Assembly (NCBI GenBank): GCA_020725175.1 | Contig: DYFM01000010.1 | Location: 1-54,832, forward strand | Length of the DNA: 54,832 nt | Reading direction: 5' to 3' | From: Candidatus Paceibacter sp. | GTDB lineage: Bacteria > Patescibacteriota > Patescibacteriia > Magasanikbacterales > UBA922 | In this document: piece by piece, positions 23,083-33,637 of the stretch | Layout: each line of letters starts with the position of its first letter | How positions within the stretch are numbered: the first letter of the stretch is position 1 | The notes under the pieces: generated by a model | Told to the model about the DNA's origin: nothing | What the model saw: the letters and a program-made list of their open reading frames with translations, nothing else | Database searches by the model: none | Translations under genes and position numbers: made by a program

Positions 23083-24837
23083 CTATCCCTTCCTCTCTCG
23101 AATCTCAGAGAGCACCCGCTCCACAAAATTCTCCTTACTCATCTTCAACTGATCCTTCTCCCCGCGCACTCGAATCATCCAATCTTCCCCACTCATCTCT
23201 TTATCACCATACACTATAACGTACGGAATTTTTTGCCCGGCAGCTTTACGAACTTTATTACCAATGGTTTCCGAAGCATCGTCAACTGCAACACGAATGC
23301 CAAGCTCATCAAGTTCTCTAGCCAATTCGTTTGCCGCATCTACATGCTTGTCCGATACCGGAGCCAGTTGAATTTGAACCGGAGAAAGCCAAACCGGCCA
23401 GGCACCGGCATAGTGCTCAATCAAAAAGGCGGTGAATCGTTCATGAGTCGACAGTGGCGCCCGATGAATGACAAACACTTCATTATTTTCCGCCCCAGAA
23501 TCATCAACATAACTCAAACCAAAGCGCTCTTTCGCCGCAAAGTCTAGCTGTACCGTAGACATGGTTTCTTCTCGTCCAATAACTGACTTAAACTGAACAT
23601 CTACTTTTGGTCCGTAAAACGCCGCTTCGTCGTCAACTTCAACAAATTTCACGTTCATTTCTTCCAGCACTTCACGCAAAACCCCTTCTGCGTATTGCCA
23701 GTTTTCAGGTTGATTGATGTATTTCTCCAAATGGTCCGGGCTCCATTTGGATAACCGAAACCAATAGTTTTCGAGCTTAAACAACGAGAAGTAATGAATG
23801 ATAAGTTCCATTACCTTTTTAAACTCATCTTTGATTTGATCTTTGCGACAATAGATATGCGCGTCGTTCATTGCCAGTCCTCGCACTCGCAAGAGACCAG
23901 CCAATGTTCCGGACAACTCATTGCGATACACTGTACCGTATTCAGCCATCCGGAGTGGTAACTCACGATAGCTATGCTTCTTGTGTACGTAAATGCGGTG
24001 GTGATGCGGACAATTCATGGCTTTCAGATAATACGTGCCATCATCCATCACCATAGCCGGGTACATCCCATCTTTGTAATATGGTAAATGACCGGACGTC
24101 AAAAACAATTCTTCTTTCGCCATGTGTGGCGTTGTCACACGAACATATCCTTGCTTATGCTCCAATTCAAGTGCCAACCGTTCAATTTCACTTTTAATGA
24201 TATTTCCTTTTGGCAGCCACATGACTAACCCCTTTCCCACCATATCATCGATAAAAAACAATTCTTGTTCTTTTCCTATTTTTCTATGGTCACGGAGCTT
24301 TGCCTCTTCGAGCATCTGCAGATGTTGCTCCAACTCTTCTTGGGTAGGAAAACATGTTCCATAAATACGAGTGAGCATTTTATTTTTCTCACTTCCCCGC
24401 CAGTATGCTCCAGCCAAGGACAGTAGCTTGAAATGTTTCAACTCTTCTGACGGTTTATCAGTATGACCACCACGACACAAATCTGTAAATGAACCGGATG
24501 TATACAATGACAACGTCTGGCCTTCTTCAGCAAATTCATTGATCAACTCTTGCTTATATTCGTTGGAAGAAAAATATTCTAACGCGCCAGCTTTATCAAC
24601 TTCTTGTCGCGTAAAGCCTTGCCACGAAGAAACCAGTTCACGCATTTTTTCTTCGATACGAGGCAAATCATCTTCTGATACTTTTATCTCACCAAAATCA
24701 AAATCATAGTAAAATCCATTTTCAATTGCCGGCCCAATAGTCCGTTTTGCTTCCGGATATAACTCCATCACAGCCGCAGCAAGTAAATGCGCGCAGGAAT
24801 GGCGGAGATGTTCTAAAAACTGGTTATCTTCTGACAT
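23083..24837 (-). CDS. thrS: Threonyl-tRNA synthetase
   Basis: ThrRS charges tRNA-Thr and edits mischarged serine. The 584-residue protein begins MSEDNQFLEHLRHSCAHLL and so lacks the N-terminal TGS domain of the usual ~640-residue enzyme. The editing domain is retained, with HxxxH (H13/H17) and CRGGH. The class II core shows the zinc cysteine in MNCPHHH, motif 2 EYGTVYRNELSG, MNDAHIYC and motif 3 HRAPLSTHERFTAFLIEHYAG. The anticodon-binding domain is C-terminal (VQIQLAPVSDKHVDAANELAREL). Expression is controlled by a T-box riboswitch at 24980-25233 with its own promoter. A palindromic repeat sits between the T-box terminator and the start codon. Confidence 0.97.
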   Translation of the reverse strand: MSEDNQFLEHLRHSCAHLLAAAVMELYPEAKRTIGPAIENGFYYDFDFGEIKVSEDDLPRIEEKMRELVSSWQGFTRQEVDKAGALEYFSSNEYKQELINEFAEEGQTLSLYTSGSFTDLCRGGHTDKPSEELKHFKLLSLAGAYWRGSEKNKMLTRIYGTCFPTQEELEQHLQMLEEAKLRDHRKIGKEQELFFIDDMVGKGLVMWLPKGNIIKSEIERLALELEHKQGYVRVTTPHMAKEELFLTSGHLPYYKDGMYPAMVMDDGTYYLKAMNCPHHHRIYVHKKHSYRELPLRMAEYGTVYRNELSGTLAGLLRVRGLAMNDAHIYCRKDQIKDEFKKVMELIIHYFSLFKLENYWFRLSKWSPDHLEKYINQPENWQYAEGVLREVLEEMNVKFVEVDDEAAFYGPKVDVQFKSVIGREETMSTVQLDFAAKERFGLSYVDDSGAENNEVFVIHRAPLSTHERFTAFLIEHYAGAWPVWLSPVQIQLAPVSDKHVDAANELARELDELGIRVAVDDASETIGNKVRKAAGQKIPYVIVYGDKEMSGEDWMIRVRGEKDQLKMSKENFVERVLSEIRERKG

Positions 24838-24842
24838 ATATA

Positions 24843-24981
24843 ATTGTTAAAATCTTAAGATACAAGATACAATTTCCAAACAAATTATAAAAAACAATTT
24901 CTAAGTTCCAAAACGAATTGGAAATTATGTATTATTTAGTAGATTTTGCTTGGAAATTGTATCTTGCGATTTGGAAATTAA
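24843..24981. repeat. AT-rich palindromic repeat, intergenic copy A
   Basis: The outer arms CAAGATACAATTTCC and GGAAATTGTATCTTG mirror each other, and the inside carries CAATTTCTAAGTTCC and GAATTGGAAATT. It lies in the thrS 5' untranslated region between the T-box terminator and the start codon, so it is part of that mRNA. Confidence 0.85.
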
Positions 24982-25233
24982 AAAACCCCGACAACACACT
25001 GAATTTCTTCAATACATTCTCGGGGTCATTTTTGCTCGCATGTTCGTACAGTTCGTACGTTCTCACATAATGACGGTTCCACCCGTTATTTTACTTGTTT
25101 GAATTTGTACATCGTGTCTCGTTTGAGATATACAAGTGGTACCATACGGATTCTTTTGAAGAAAGCTCTCAGTCTTTGGCTTTCTCTCCCTTGGCAAAAG
25201 CGGGCCGCTGGGCTCGTTTGTATGTCACGATGT
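24980..25233 (-). ncRNA. T-box riboswitch controlling thrS
   Basis: Read on the minus strand. Stem I is closed by ACATCGTG (25233-25226) with CACGATGT (25116-25109), then ATACAA with TTGTAT. The specifier side carries ACC-ACT (25140-25135), both threonine codons. The antiterminator is complete: A1 CGGG (25085-25082) with CCCG (25024-25021), the seven-base bulge TGGAACC (25081-25075) matching the T-box consensus TGGNACC, and A2 GTCATT (25074-25069) with AATGAC (25030-25025). The competing terminator pairs GACCCCGA (25027-25020) with TCGGGGT (24991-24985) followed by T6. Uncharged tRNA-Thr would stabilise the antiterminator. The A2 loop holds a GTACGAAC-type genomic repeat. Confidence 0.93.
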
Positions 25234-25239
25234 GTTTGT

Positions 25240-25268
25240 ATACTAACTGATTTGAGTACGGGTGTCAA
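25240..25268 (-). promoter_or_regulatory. thrS promoter
   Basis: TTGACA (25268-25263) and TAGTAT (25245-25240) are 17 bp apart on the minus strand. The predicted start coincides with the 5' strand of T-box stem I. Confidence 0.85.
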
Positions 25269-25409
25269 GAGCGACAAAGCTCTCTATTCCAAATTTTAAT
25301 TACTAAACAAACTTTCTTTAGCATCACTGTTCAGATAAGACATACACTGTCGAAATTCATACATATGTCAATAAACCCTTATTTCGTTATTTCTCTATTT
25401 CGTTATTTC

Positions 25410-26339
25410 CTATCGCTTATCCTTCCAAATCTGCGTGCAGTTTCCACTTCGGGTACTCTTATCAAAATACGATGGACACGAATTGTTTACATCGTTGTTT
25501 GGAAAACACAAGACTTCCCCCTCTTTATTGTATAGAGTACTAAAACTAGTATCACTACCTTGTTGATAGTAATACACAACCGTCTTACCAAATGTACACT
25601 GTTCAATAAACGATCGAGGATTGGTAGGACCACCTGAAAGCGTGATATCAATAAGCATGCTCAACCATTCTGCCTGAGCTGCCGGAGTATTGGGAATCTC
25701 TGATGAAGGAGGAAGTGGCTGTGGTGTAGGGGTAGGAGTATCTGTCTGACCACCAGAGGAAGATCCACCAGAAGAACCACTGGATCCGGAACCACTTTTT
25801 GAAGAAGATTTCGTTGACTGCTTTTTTGCTGGTAACACTGTTTGTGGCTCAGCTTGCGGCGACAGTGACGCAATTTCTTCCGGAGTACAATCACCTTCAT
25901 GTAGCACAGCTACTTGTTGTAATTCTGCAATACATCGGTTTACGTACGTTTTGTAATTCTCTCCACACACCGAGGGAGATGTTTCATCGCATGCACGAAT
26001 TTGCTGCAATTCTTCCGCGGCATCACTGTCATAAACTACTGCACCTGAAGAAATGGAACAAGAACCGTTTCCAAATAACAACAACGGACACGCTGTACCA
26101 TTGGCAAAAACACAATAAGAAACATTTATTCCGTTTTCTTCTTGTATCCCAACACTGTATCCTTTGACCAAACACTGTTCATACGCCTGTTCTTCTACCG
26201 TGACAACGGTGGGTTTTTTAATGACAGTTCCCGGTGTACTGGTAGAACCACCATTGTTATTTGAGTTTGTTCCACCCGAACAACCTGCTCCTATTAGCAA
26301 AATGGTTGCCGTGATGAAAAAAAAGGGACGGATTTTCAT
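25410..26339 (-). CDS. Lipoprotein with DUF333-like and Kazal-like domains
   Basis: The 309-residue protein begins with a lipoprotein signal: MKIRPFFFITATILLIGAGCSGG, lipobox IGAGC with the modified Cys at 20. After a Ser/Gly/Asn linker comes a DUF333-like segment (about 52-95: YEQCLVKGYSVGIQEENG ... YCVFANGTACPLL). A Kazal-like cysteine pattern follows (about 116-151: CDETSPSVCGENYKTYVNRC ... HEGDC), typical of serine-protease inhibitors. After a Ser/Gly/Pro-rich spacer (about 170-215) the C-terminal domain has four more cysteines. An anti-protease or adhesive surface role is inferred. Its ATG overlaps the ldh stop (ATGA), an odd coupling of a surface lipoprotein to lactate dehydrogenase. 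Confidence 0.8.
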   Translation of the reverse strand: MKIRPFFFITATILLIGAGCSGGTNSNNNGGSTSTPGTVIKKPTVVTVEEQAYEQCLVKGYSVGIQEENGINVSYCVFANGTACPLLLFGNGSCSISSGAVVYDSDAAEELQQIRACDETSPSVCGENYKTYVNRCIAELQQVAVLHEGDCTPEEIASLSPQAEPQTVLPAKKQSTKSSSKSGSGSSGSSGGSSSGGQTDTPTPTPQPLPPSSEIPNTPAAQAEWLSMLIDITLSGGPTNPRSFIEQCTFGKTVVYYYQQGSDTSFSTLYNKEGEVLCFPNNDVNNSCPSYFDKSTRSGNCTQIWKDKR

Positions 26340-27286
26340 AGCGATACGCAGTAACTATGTAAAATATTTGCAGAAGATCGTAAAAGTTTTTTTTCTTCAG
26401 ATGATAATCGAACCGGCCAATGTCGCTCTATACCATTTCTTCCAACCACCACCGGTAAACTCAGTGAAACGCAAGGACTGCCGTAGGTGGACGGCATCAT
26501 TGTGGAGAGCGGTAGTACTTGGCGCTGATCAAACACAATCGCTTCAATAATATCAGTCACTACCACACCAATTCCAAAATGGGTAGCGCCTTTTCGAGCA
26601 ATAATTTCATACGCTTCTTTTTTGACTGCTTGAGCTACTTTTTTCTGACGATTTTTTGTAAACCCGGGAATTCTGTCAACCGATACTCCGGCAACCGAAA
26701 CCGTACTCCACGCCACAAATTCGCTATCCCCATGTTCTCCAAGGACGTATCCCTGAACCGCTTGAGCTGAGACACCACACTCACGAGCTACATGCGCCCG
26801 AAGTCGGGCGGTGTCCAGTGCTGTACCAGTACCAAAAATTCTCTCCGGTGGTAATTTGATAATTTGATGTGTAAGATATGTCAGGACATCTACTGGGTTT
26901 GCCACCAACACAATCGTTGCGGTTGGCTTGACCGTTCCTATTGATGAAAAAATTGATCGAAGAATACCGGCGTTTTTCTTTACCAAATCCAATCTCGTTT
27001 CCCCTGGTTTTTGTGGTGCACCGGCAGTAATAACAAGAATATCAGCTTGGCCGGCATCAGAAAAATCCGCTCGCCGGATTGAACCCGTTTCAATAAACGC
27101 CGTCGTGTCAGCAATATCCATCACCTGCCCCTCTTCCATTTGTTCATTGATATCAACCAACAAAATATCAGCCACAATATTTTTGATAGCCAACGCATAG
27201 GCTGTTGTTGCTCCTACAGCACCAGCACCGATGATGGCGACTGACATTGGTTGTATCTTAGTACGTGTATTTATAGAAGATGGCAT
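26336..27286 (-). CDS. ldh: L-lactate dehydrogenase
   Basis: The enzyme reduces pyruvate to L-lactate with NADH, regenerating NAD in fermentative metabolism. The 316-residue protein has the Rossmann motif IIGAGAVGATTA, the acidic NAD ribose ligand in LLVDINE, the substrate loop AGAPQKPGETR, GTALDTARLR with the substrate-binding arginine, and the catalytic histidine in LGEHGDSEF. Gln in the loop, where malate dehydrogenase has Arg, supports lactate specificity. The ATG at 27286 is used; the ATG at 27247 (MSVAIIGAGAVG) would match the usual N-terminus even better. The gene is followed by and overlaps the Kazal/DUF333 lipoprotein gene. Confidence 0.93.
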   Translation of the reverse strand: MPSSINTRTKIQPMSVAIIGAGAVGATTAYALAIKNIVADILLVDINEQMEEGQVMDIADTTAFIETGSIRRADFSDAGQADILVITAGAPQKPGETRLDLVKKNAGILRSIFSSIGTVKPTATIVLVANPVDVLTYLTHQIIKLPPERIFGTGTALDTARLRAHVARECGVSAQAVQGYVLGEHGDSEFVAWSTVSVAGVSVDRIPGFTKNRQKKVAQAVKKEAYEIIARKGATHFGIGVVVTDIIEAIVFDQRQVLPLSTMMPSTYGSPCVSLSLPVVVGRNGIERHWPVRLSSEEKKLLRSSANILHSYCVSL

Positions 27287-27294
27287 ATATTTTG

Positions 27295-27420
27295 CAAGTT
27301 GACGGAGAATCTACATTTTCTCAGTTAGCTAAGTTGACTTGGTTGACTGAGTATACTTTGCGAACTTAGCTATCTCAGTAAACACAGTCAACTCAGATAA
27401 CTCAGATAACTCAGCCTAGT
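27295..27420. repeat. CAGTTAGC/CTCAGATAA-type intergenic tandem repeat
   Basis: Units such as CTCAGTTAGCTAAGTTGACT and AACTCAGATAACTCAGATAA fill the gap between ldh and rplK on both strands, partly as inverted copies. Confidence 0.75.
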
Positions 27421-27426
27421 ATAACA

Positions 27427-27450
27427 AAACTCGCCATATTTGGCGAGTTT
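27427..27450 (-). terminator. rplK terminator
   Basis: AAACTCGCCA and TGGCGAGTTT form a perfect 10-bp stem with a 4-nt loop. On the minus strand it follows the rplK stop and ends in TTTTGTT. Confidence 0.88.
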
Positions 27451-27468
27451 GCTGTGTATAATGTTGTT

Positions 27469-27897
27469 CTATTTTTCCTCAACCGTCACTCCCATCTGTC
27501 GAGCAGTACCGGCGATGATCTTCATAGCCGCATCAATATCATTGGCATTCAAGTCCGGCATTTTCTTTTCTGCGATTTCCTTCAGCTGTGCTTTTGATAA
27601 TTTTCCTACTTTTTCTTTGAGCGCACTACTGGAACCCTTTGGAAGTTTGAGTGCTTTTTTAATCAATTCACTTGCCGGAGCTACTTTCATGATGAAGTCA
27701 AATGATCGATCTTCATACACAGAAATAATCACCGGAACTACTTCTCCTTTTTTATCAGCGGTCTTCGCATTGAATTCAGTACAGAAACCCTGAATGTTTA
27801 CCCCATGCTGACCAAGTGCCGGACCAACCGGTGGTGCTGGATTGGCCGCTCCACCCTGAATTTGCAACTTAATTTGAGCCATTAATTTTTTTGCCAT
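27469..27897 (-). CDS. rplK: Ribosomal protein uL11
   Basis: L11 of 142 residues, of normal length: [35 protein letters not shown], then [31 protein letters not shown] and the RNA-binding C-terminal domain ([23 protein letters not shown] ... [17 protein letters not shown]). It binds 23S rRNA at the GTPase-associated centre. It follows secE-nusG on the minus strand, the usual bacterial order. rplA, normally next, is 18 kb away at 46330-47010, and a terminator directly follows rplK. A palindromic repeat separates it from nusG. Confidence 0.97.
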   Translation of the reverse strand: MAKKLMAQIKLQIQGGAANPAPPVGPALGQHGVNIQGFCTEFNAKTADKKGEVVPVIISVYEDRSFDFIMKVAPASELIKKALKLPKGSSSALKEKVGKLSKAQLKEIAEKKMPDLNANDIDAAMKIIAGTARQMGVTVEEK

Positions 27898-27974
27898 ACA
27901 ATGTTACAGTTAATTACCTTTACAGTTCGATTGAGAAGCTCCTTGGAAAGGACAATCTTCTGTAGGTTTGAGAA

Positions 27975-28101
27975 ATAAATCCCAAGATACAAGCTACAAA
28001 TTCCAAACAAATCTTAATGAACAATTTCCAACCAGTTTTGGAGCTTGTAATTTATTATTTGGAATTTGTTTATGCCTTGTTTCTTGTATCTTGGGATTTA
28101 A
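27975..28101. repeat. AT-rich palindromic repeat, intergenic copy B
   Basis: The arms AAATCCCAAGATACAAG and CTTGTATCTTGGGATTT mirror each other perfectly at the two ends. Inside are CAAATTCCAAACAAAT and ATTTGGAATTTGTTT, giving one long imperfect hairpin of about 125 bp between nusG and rplK. Confidence 0.9.
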
Positions 28102-28106
28102 AACAC

Positions 28107-28652
28107 TTAGATTTTTTTTACTTGCAATGCATCAAGCTCAACCGGTGTTTCTCGACCAAACATGTTGACCAAGACTTTCACCTTGCCGCGCGCGCTATCA
28201 ACCGCACTCACTTTTCCTTCAAAATTCTTAAACGGTCCATCGGAAATACGCACTGGCTCATCAACATTGAGATCAATCTTGTGTTCCGGCTCTTCTACAC
28301 CCATGCGTTTTTGAAGCGCATCAATTTCTTTTTGATCAACCGGGGTTGGGGTAGTTCCGGATCCAACGAAACCAGTTACATTTGGCGTATTTCGAACTAC
28401 ATACCATGAATCATCGGTCACGATCATTTCTACCAACACATAACCAGGAAAGATTTTTTCTTCTACCACAGTACGTTTTCCATTTTTGATCTTGATTTTC
28501 TTTTCTTTTGGAACCAACACACCAAAAATCTTATCCGCCATATCAAACGTTTCAACACGTTGTTCCAAGTTTCGTTTTACATTTTCCTCGTACCCACTGT
28601 ACGTATGAAGCACATACCACCGTCGGCCGAGATCAAGGGTTTGTTTTGCCAT
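28107..28652 (-). CDS. nusG: Transcription factor NusG
   Basis: NusG binds RNA polymerase and promotes elongation, Rho or ribosome coupling. The ATG at 28652 gives 181 residues, normal length; an ATG 39 nt upstream would add a hydrophobic stretch foreign to the family. The NGN domain shows RRWYVLHTYSGYEENVKRNLEQRV and KIFPGYVLVEMIVTDDSWYVVRNTPNVTGFVG. The KOW domain is DEPVRISDGPFKNFEGKVSAVDSARGKVKVLVNMFGRETPVELD. It is preceded by secE and followed by rplK on the minus strand. Confidence 0.97.
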   Translation of the reverse strand: MAKQTLDLGRRWYVLHTYSGYEENVKRNLEQRVETFDMADKIFGVLVPKEKKIKIKNGKRTVVEEKIFPGYVLVEMIVTDDSWYVVRNTPNVTGFVGSGTTPTPVDQKEIDALQKRMGVEEPEHKIDLNVDEPVRISDGPFKNFEGKVSAVDSARGKVKVLVNMFGRETPVELDALQVKKI

Positions 28653-28747
28653 ACAATTGAAAAGTTCCAAATTCCACCATACAAGTTCCAAAAGCTATGT
28701 TCGCCTCAGTAAAGTGTATTTGGAAACGTGAAGTTATGAATTGGAAA

Positions 28748-28927
28748 TTATATGATTTGTGTCAGTCCCCAGTTGAGAATATAGTCGAGAATTCCAAAGA
28801 AGATCGCCACTCCGAGACTGAGTGCGATGACGACTATAGAATAGTTGATCACCTGTTTTTTGGTTGGCCAGGTGACTTTTTTCATTTCTCCCACTGAATC
28901 ACGGACGTACGTAATGAGCTTGTTCAT
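28748..28927 (-). CDS. secE: Preprotein translocase subunit SecE
   Basis: The 59-residue product, translated directly from the sequence, starts MNKLITYVRDSVGEMKKVTW, followed by PTKKQVINYSIVVIALSLGV and one transmembrane helix. The amphipathic helix with VTWPTKKQ is the SecE signature, and single-span SecE is normal for most bacteria. It clamps SecY in the protein-export channel. It stands upstream of nusG in the conserved secE-nusG order, separated by about 95 bp of repeat-like sequence (ATTCCACCATACAAGTTCC). Confidence 0.93.
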   Translation of the reverse strand: MNKLITYVRDSVGEMKKVTWPTKKQVINYSIVVIALSLGVAIFFGILDYILNWGLTQII

Positions 28928-29147
28928 AGCGAATATTGCTCAAATATTTGCTTATTTTAAATGTTTTTTGTAATTATTCCACCTAAGATGCAAATACTTG
29001 TATTTAAAAACGGCCTGGGGCCGATTACGTGGAGAAGTATAGGCTTTTTTGGGGGAATTGTCAAGAAGGGAGAGGTGGATATCTTTCTTGATAAATCCTT
29101 TCAAATTGGTTATTGTATGTATGTCGTTTTTAATATGTAACCAAAAT

Positions 29148-29618
29148 ATGAGTGAAAAAGATACAAGTAATAGAGTACCTCCATCAATTCCTGAAAAAAA
29201 GGGGGGGAGGCTTGATGTCGTAAGGTTTGGCAATAAGGAGTACCCGGTTGAATATCCAACCTCTCTTTGCATTGACAATATAGTATCCAACGATAGAGTA
29301 ATTATAACAACACAGAGTGGAAGTAGATACATGCTGCGAAGATCAAGATCATCCGGGGGAGTAGTAAAGGTATATCGAGAAGAAGGAGGTAGTTTTCGTG
29401 AACTAGGTGTGCCTATCCATACAAGTTTTACTCTTGAGTCTGGAAAACCTGCAATATTTATAATAAGAGTATCTGAAGAGAGAGGAAGACAAACAACAAC
29501 AACTAATATTACTAAAATTAGAGTAATAAAAGGGATTGATTCAGATTTAAATACAACCAAAGTAGGAGGCGTCCCTCTAACACAGGCTCTCATAAAAGCA
29601 GCTAAGGGAGAGGAATAA
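29148..29618 (+). CDS. Hypothetical soluble protein
   Basis: From the ATG at 29148 (MSEKDTSNRVPPSIPEKKGG) the product has 156 residues; the frame continues upstream but that part looks non-coding. Beta-rich segments (GRLDVVRFGNKEYPVEYP, DRVIITTQSGSRYMLRRSRSSGGVVKVYRE, AIFIIRVSEERGRQ) suggest a small all-beta domain. There is no signal peptide, membrane segment or known motif. An antisense frame on the minus strand (28952-29593) has poorer composition and is rejected. It stands alone between the divergent secE gene and the next small membrane protein. Confidence 0.6.
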   Translation: MSEKDTSNRVPPSIPEKKGGRLDVVRFGNKEYPVEYPTSLCIDNIVSNDRVIITTQSGSRYMLRRSRSSGGVVKVYREEGGSFRELGVPIHTSFTLESGKPAIFIIRVSEERGRQTTTTNITKIRVIKGIDSDLNTTKVGGVPLTQALIKAAKGEE

Positions 29619-29746
29619 GTTGATTAAGTAATACAACCAAAATTTTTCGCATATAAAAGCAAAACGTGTGCACAACAAAGGGAACTGATTATCATCCCGG
29701 ATATCGTACTTACGTTCTTTGCCTTTTATATACTATATACGAACCT

Positions 29747-30328
29747 ATGGCCCTCATCCCCTTTCTCATCTTTATCGCAATTGTCGGTTTTTCCGTATGG
29801 TACTTTAAAAAAACAAACCAACGGATCATTGAAAACTTCCAGTACCTGGCAAACAAACATGGACTAGAGATAGACACAAGCGTCCGAGTAGGGGTTACAA
29901 AGCACCCTTCAGTATGGGGCAAGATCAATGGATATGAAGCGTCAGTTAGAAGTGAAGTGATACGTGGTAACGCCTTTACTCGGTATACCTTCACCCTTCC
30001 CCGCACACTTCATGTTCCGTTTGCGATATATAGTTTAAGCTATCTGGGAAGAGGTGTCATGATTCAAGATCATCTACATTTTACCAATCCGACTCTTGAT
30101 AAACGCACTATATTTGCTTCACCCCAAAAAGAAACGGCCAAACAGTACCTGTCACAAAAGGAATCACAGCTGGCGGCAATATTTGAACAAAATTTATTTT
30201 ACCATCTCAAGCTGGAAGGAAATACCATTGAATATCTGGAGCGACTATTAATCCACACGGAGAAAAAACGAGATCGAGCTGAAAAAATCATTACCTTTCT
30301 TACCAAACTTGCCGAAGATGCACCGTAA
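29747..30328 (+). CDS. Hypothetical membrane-anchored protein
   Basis: The product has 193 residues from the ATG at 29747. It begins with a single transmembrane helix (MALIPFLIFIAIVGFSVWYF), then a soluble region that includes FQYLANKHGLEIDTSVRVGVTKHPSVWGKINGYEASVRSE. This type of layout, one N-terminal helix plus a DUF-like domain rich in beta strands ending in a helical tail (IEYLERLLIHTEKKRDRAEKIITFLTKLAED), is common among CPR proteins of unknown function. Upstream, TATATACTATAT near 29728 may contain the -10. A terminator follows directly. Confidence 0.65.
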   Translation: MALIPFLIFIAIVGFSVWYFKKTNQRIIENFQYLANKHGLEIDTSVRVGVTKHPSVWGKINGYEASVRSEVIRGNAFTRYTFTLPRTLHVPFAIYSLSYLGRGVMIQDHLHFTNPTLDKRTIFASPQKETAKQYLSQKESQLAAIFEQNLFYHLKLEGNTIEYLERLLIHTEKKRDRAEKIITFLTKLAEDAP

Positions 30329-30337
30329 TAAATTGAA

Positions 30338-30364
30338 CAAAAAAGAGCCAACTGGCTCTTTTTT
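30338..30364. terminator. Bidirectional intrinsic terminator
   Basis: AAAAAAGAGCCA and TGGCTCTTTTTT-like arms around ACT separate the convergent hypothetical gene and gyrB. A-tract and T-tract on the two sides allow use from both directions. Confidence 0.9.
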
Positions 30365-30381
30365 ATGTCGCGTACAGACTG

Positions 30382-32544
<2,163 letters not shown>

Positions 32545-32734
32545 TCATCAGTTGTTGTGAAAAAATGCAAAATCGTGTATACTATGTTCATTATACAAGA
32601 GCTTCAAATAAGTTTACGTATCATTCAAACAGAACCTTATCACCAATATTTTGTTCAATTAAAAAACTCACGACTGCTATTTGAACAAAGACGCAGAAAA
32701 CGATAAGCGTTTTTATCAAGCAACTTTCTTTTTC

Positions 32735-33637
32735 ATGTTTACCCCCACTGACAAAAAAGAAAAGTACCTCAACTACAAAAGTCCACTCCAAGAACTGTCC
32801 GGACGTGAGTTGAAGTTTGCTTCCTGGTATGTACGCCACAAAATACTCATCACGCGTATTACTACATTTTCCTTGTTTGTATTTGGGTTCTTTACCAATC
32901 TCTTTGGGATAGTTATGTGGGGAAAATATGTCCTGTTTGATTATAGCAATGACCAAGCTCTGTTGCGCTCGCTGGTCACCAACTCAATAAATTATACGGC
33001 AACCAAAGAACGCCTGGGAGCACGACCTCTGGCAGTAGGTACCACGCAACTATACGACAGCGCACCAGGGAAATATGATGTTGTCACTACCGTGAGCAAC
33101 CCAAATCCATTTCACTACGCGGTCGTCACATTTCGCCATTCCGCCGGCGTTCCAAGTGATAAGACCACAACCATGGTAGTACTTCCCCAAAAGACCGTAC
33201 CACTCACGAGCTTTGGTGTTGAATCCTTGACAAGTGCTCCGAGTGCTAATTTTGTTATTGACAGTATCCAGTGGAAGCGATTAAACCGACATACGATTCC
33301 CGACCCAAAAGCATACATTGATCAACGACTCCAATTTGAAATATCAAATGTTGCGTTCCAACGAAAAAATACCATCGACGGTGTTGCAACAAATAAACTG
33401 ACCTTTGACCTGAGTAATCTCAATCCATACAGCTATTGGTCACCATTGTTTATCGTATCTCTCATCGACGGTGGCACCACCGGTGTCCTCCGACTGGAAG
33501 TACCAGAACTTCGTGCCGGTGAAACTCGGTTTATCGACCTTCGCTCACTCTCTGATTTTGCCTCTGCTTCTGAAATAGAGGTAACACCAGTGATCAATGT
33601 GTTTGATAAAAATGAATATATCTTACCGGGAAATTGA
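32735..33637 (+). CDS. Hypothetical single-span membrane protein
   Basis: The ATG at 32735 (MFTPTDKKEKYLNYKSPLQEL) gives 300 residues; an upstream in-frame start at 32681 is less likely. A cytoplasmic head of about 35 residues is followed by one strong transmembrane helix (HKILITRITTFSLFVFGFFTN ...). A large external beta-rich region follows, with repeated phrases such as YDVVTTVSNPNPFHYAVVTF and FDLSNLNPYSYWSPLFIVSL, which suggests two related Ig-like or LEA-like modules (NPNPF and NLNPYSYW in equivalent places). The function is unknown; it is probably a surface or pilus-assembly accessory protein. It is divergent from gyrB. Confidence 0.7.
   Translation: MFTPTDKKEKYLNYKSPLQELSGRELKFASWYVRHKILITRITTFSLFVFGFFTNLFGIVMWGKYVLFDYSNDQALLRSLVTNSINYTATKERLGARPLAVGTTQLYDSAPGKYDVVTTVSNPNPFHYAVVTFRHSAGVPSDKTTTMVVLPQKTVPLTSFGVESLTSAPSANFVIDSIQWKRLNRHTIPDPKAYIDQRLQFEISNVAFQRKNTIDGVATNKLTFDLSNLNPYSYWSPLFIVSLIDGGTTGVLRLEVPELRAGETRFIDLRSLSDFASASEIEVTPVINVFDKNEYILPGN

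Noticed and set aside
25086-25277. 63-residue minus-strand open frame upstream of thrS
   Set aside because: It lies entirely over the T-box riboswitch and its promoter, and its composition is not protein-like. The RNA explanation accounts for every part of it.
28952-29593. Long minus-strand frame opposite the gene at 29148
   Set aside because: Its translation is low-complexity in places (runs of Leu/Ser/Thr) and has no sensible start. The plus-strand frame has better composition.
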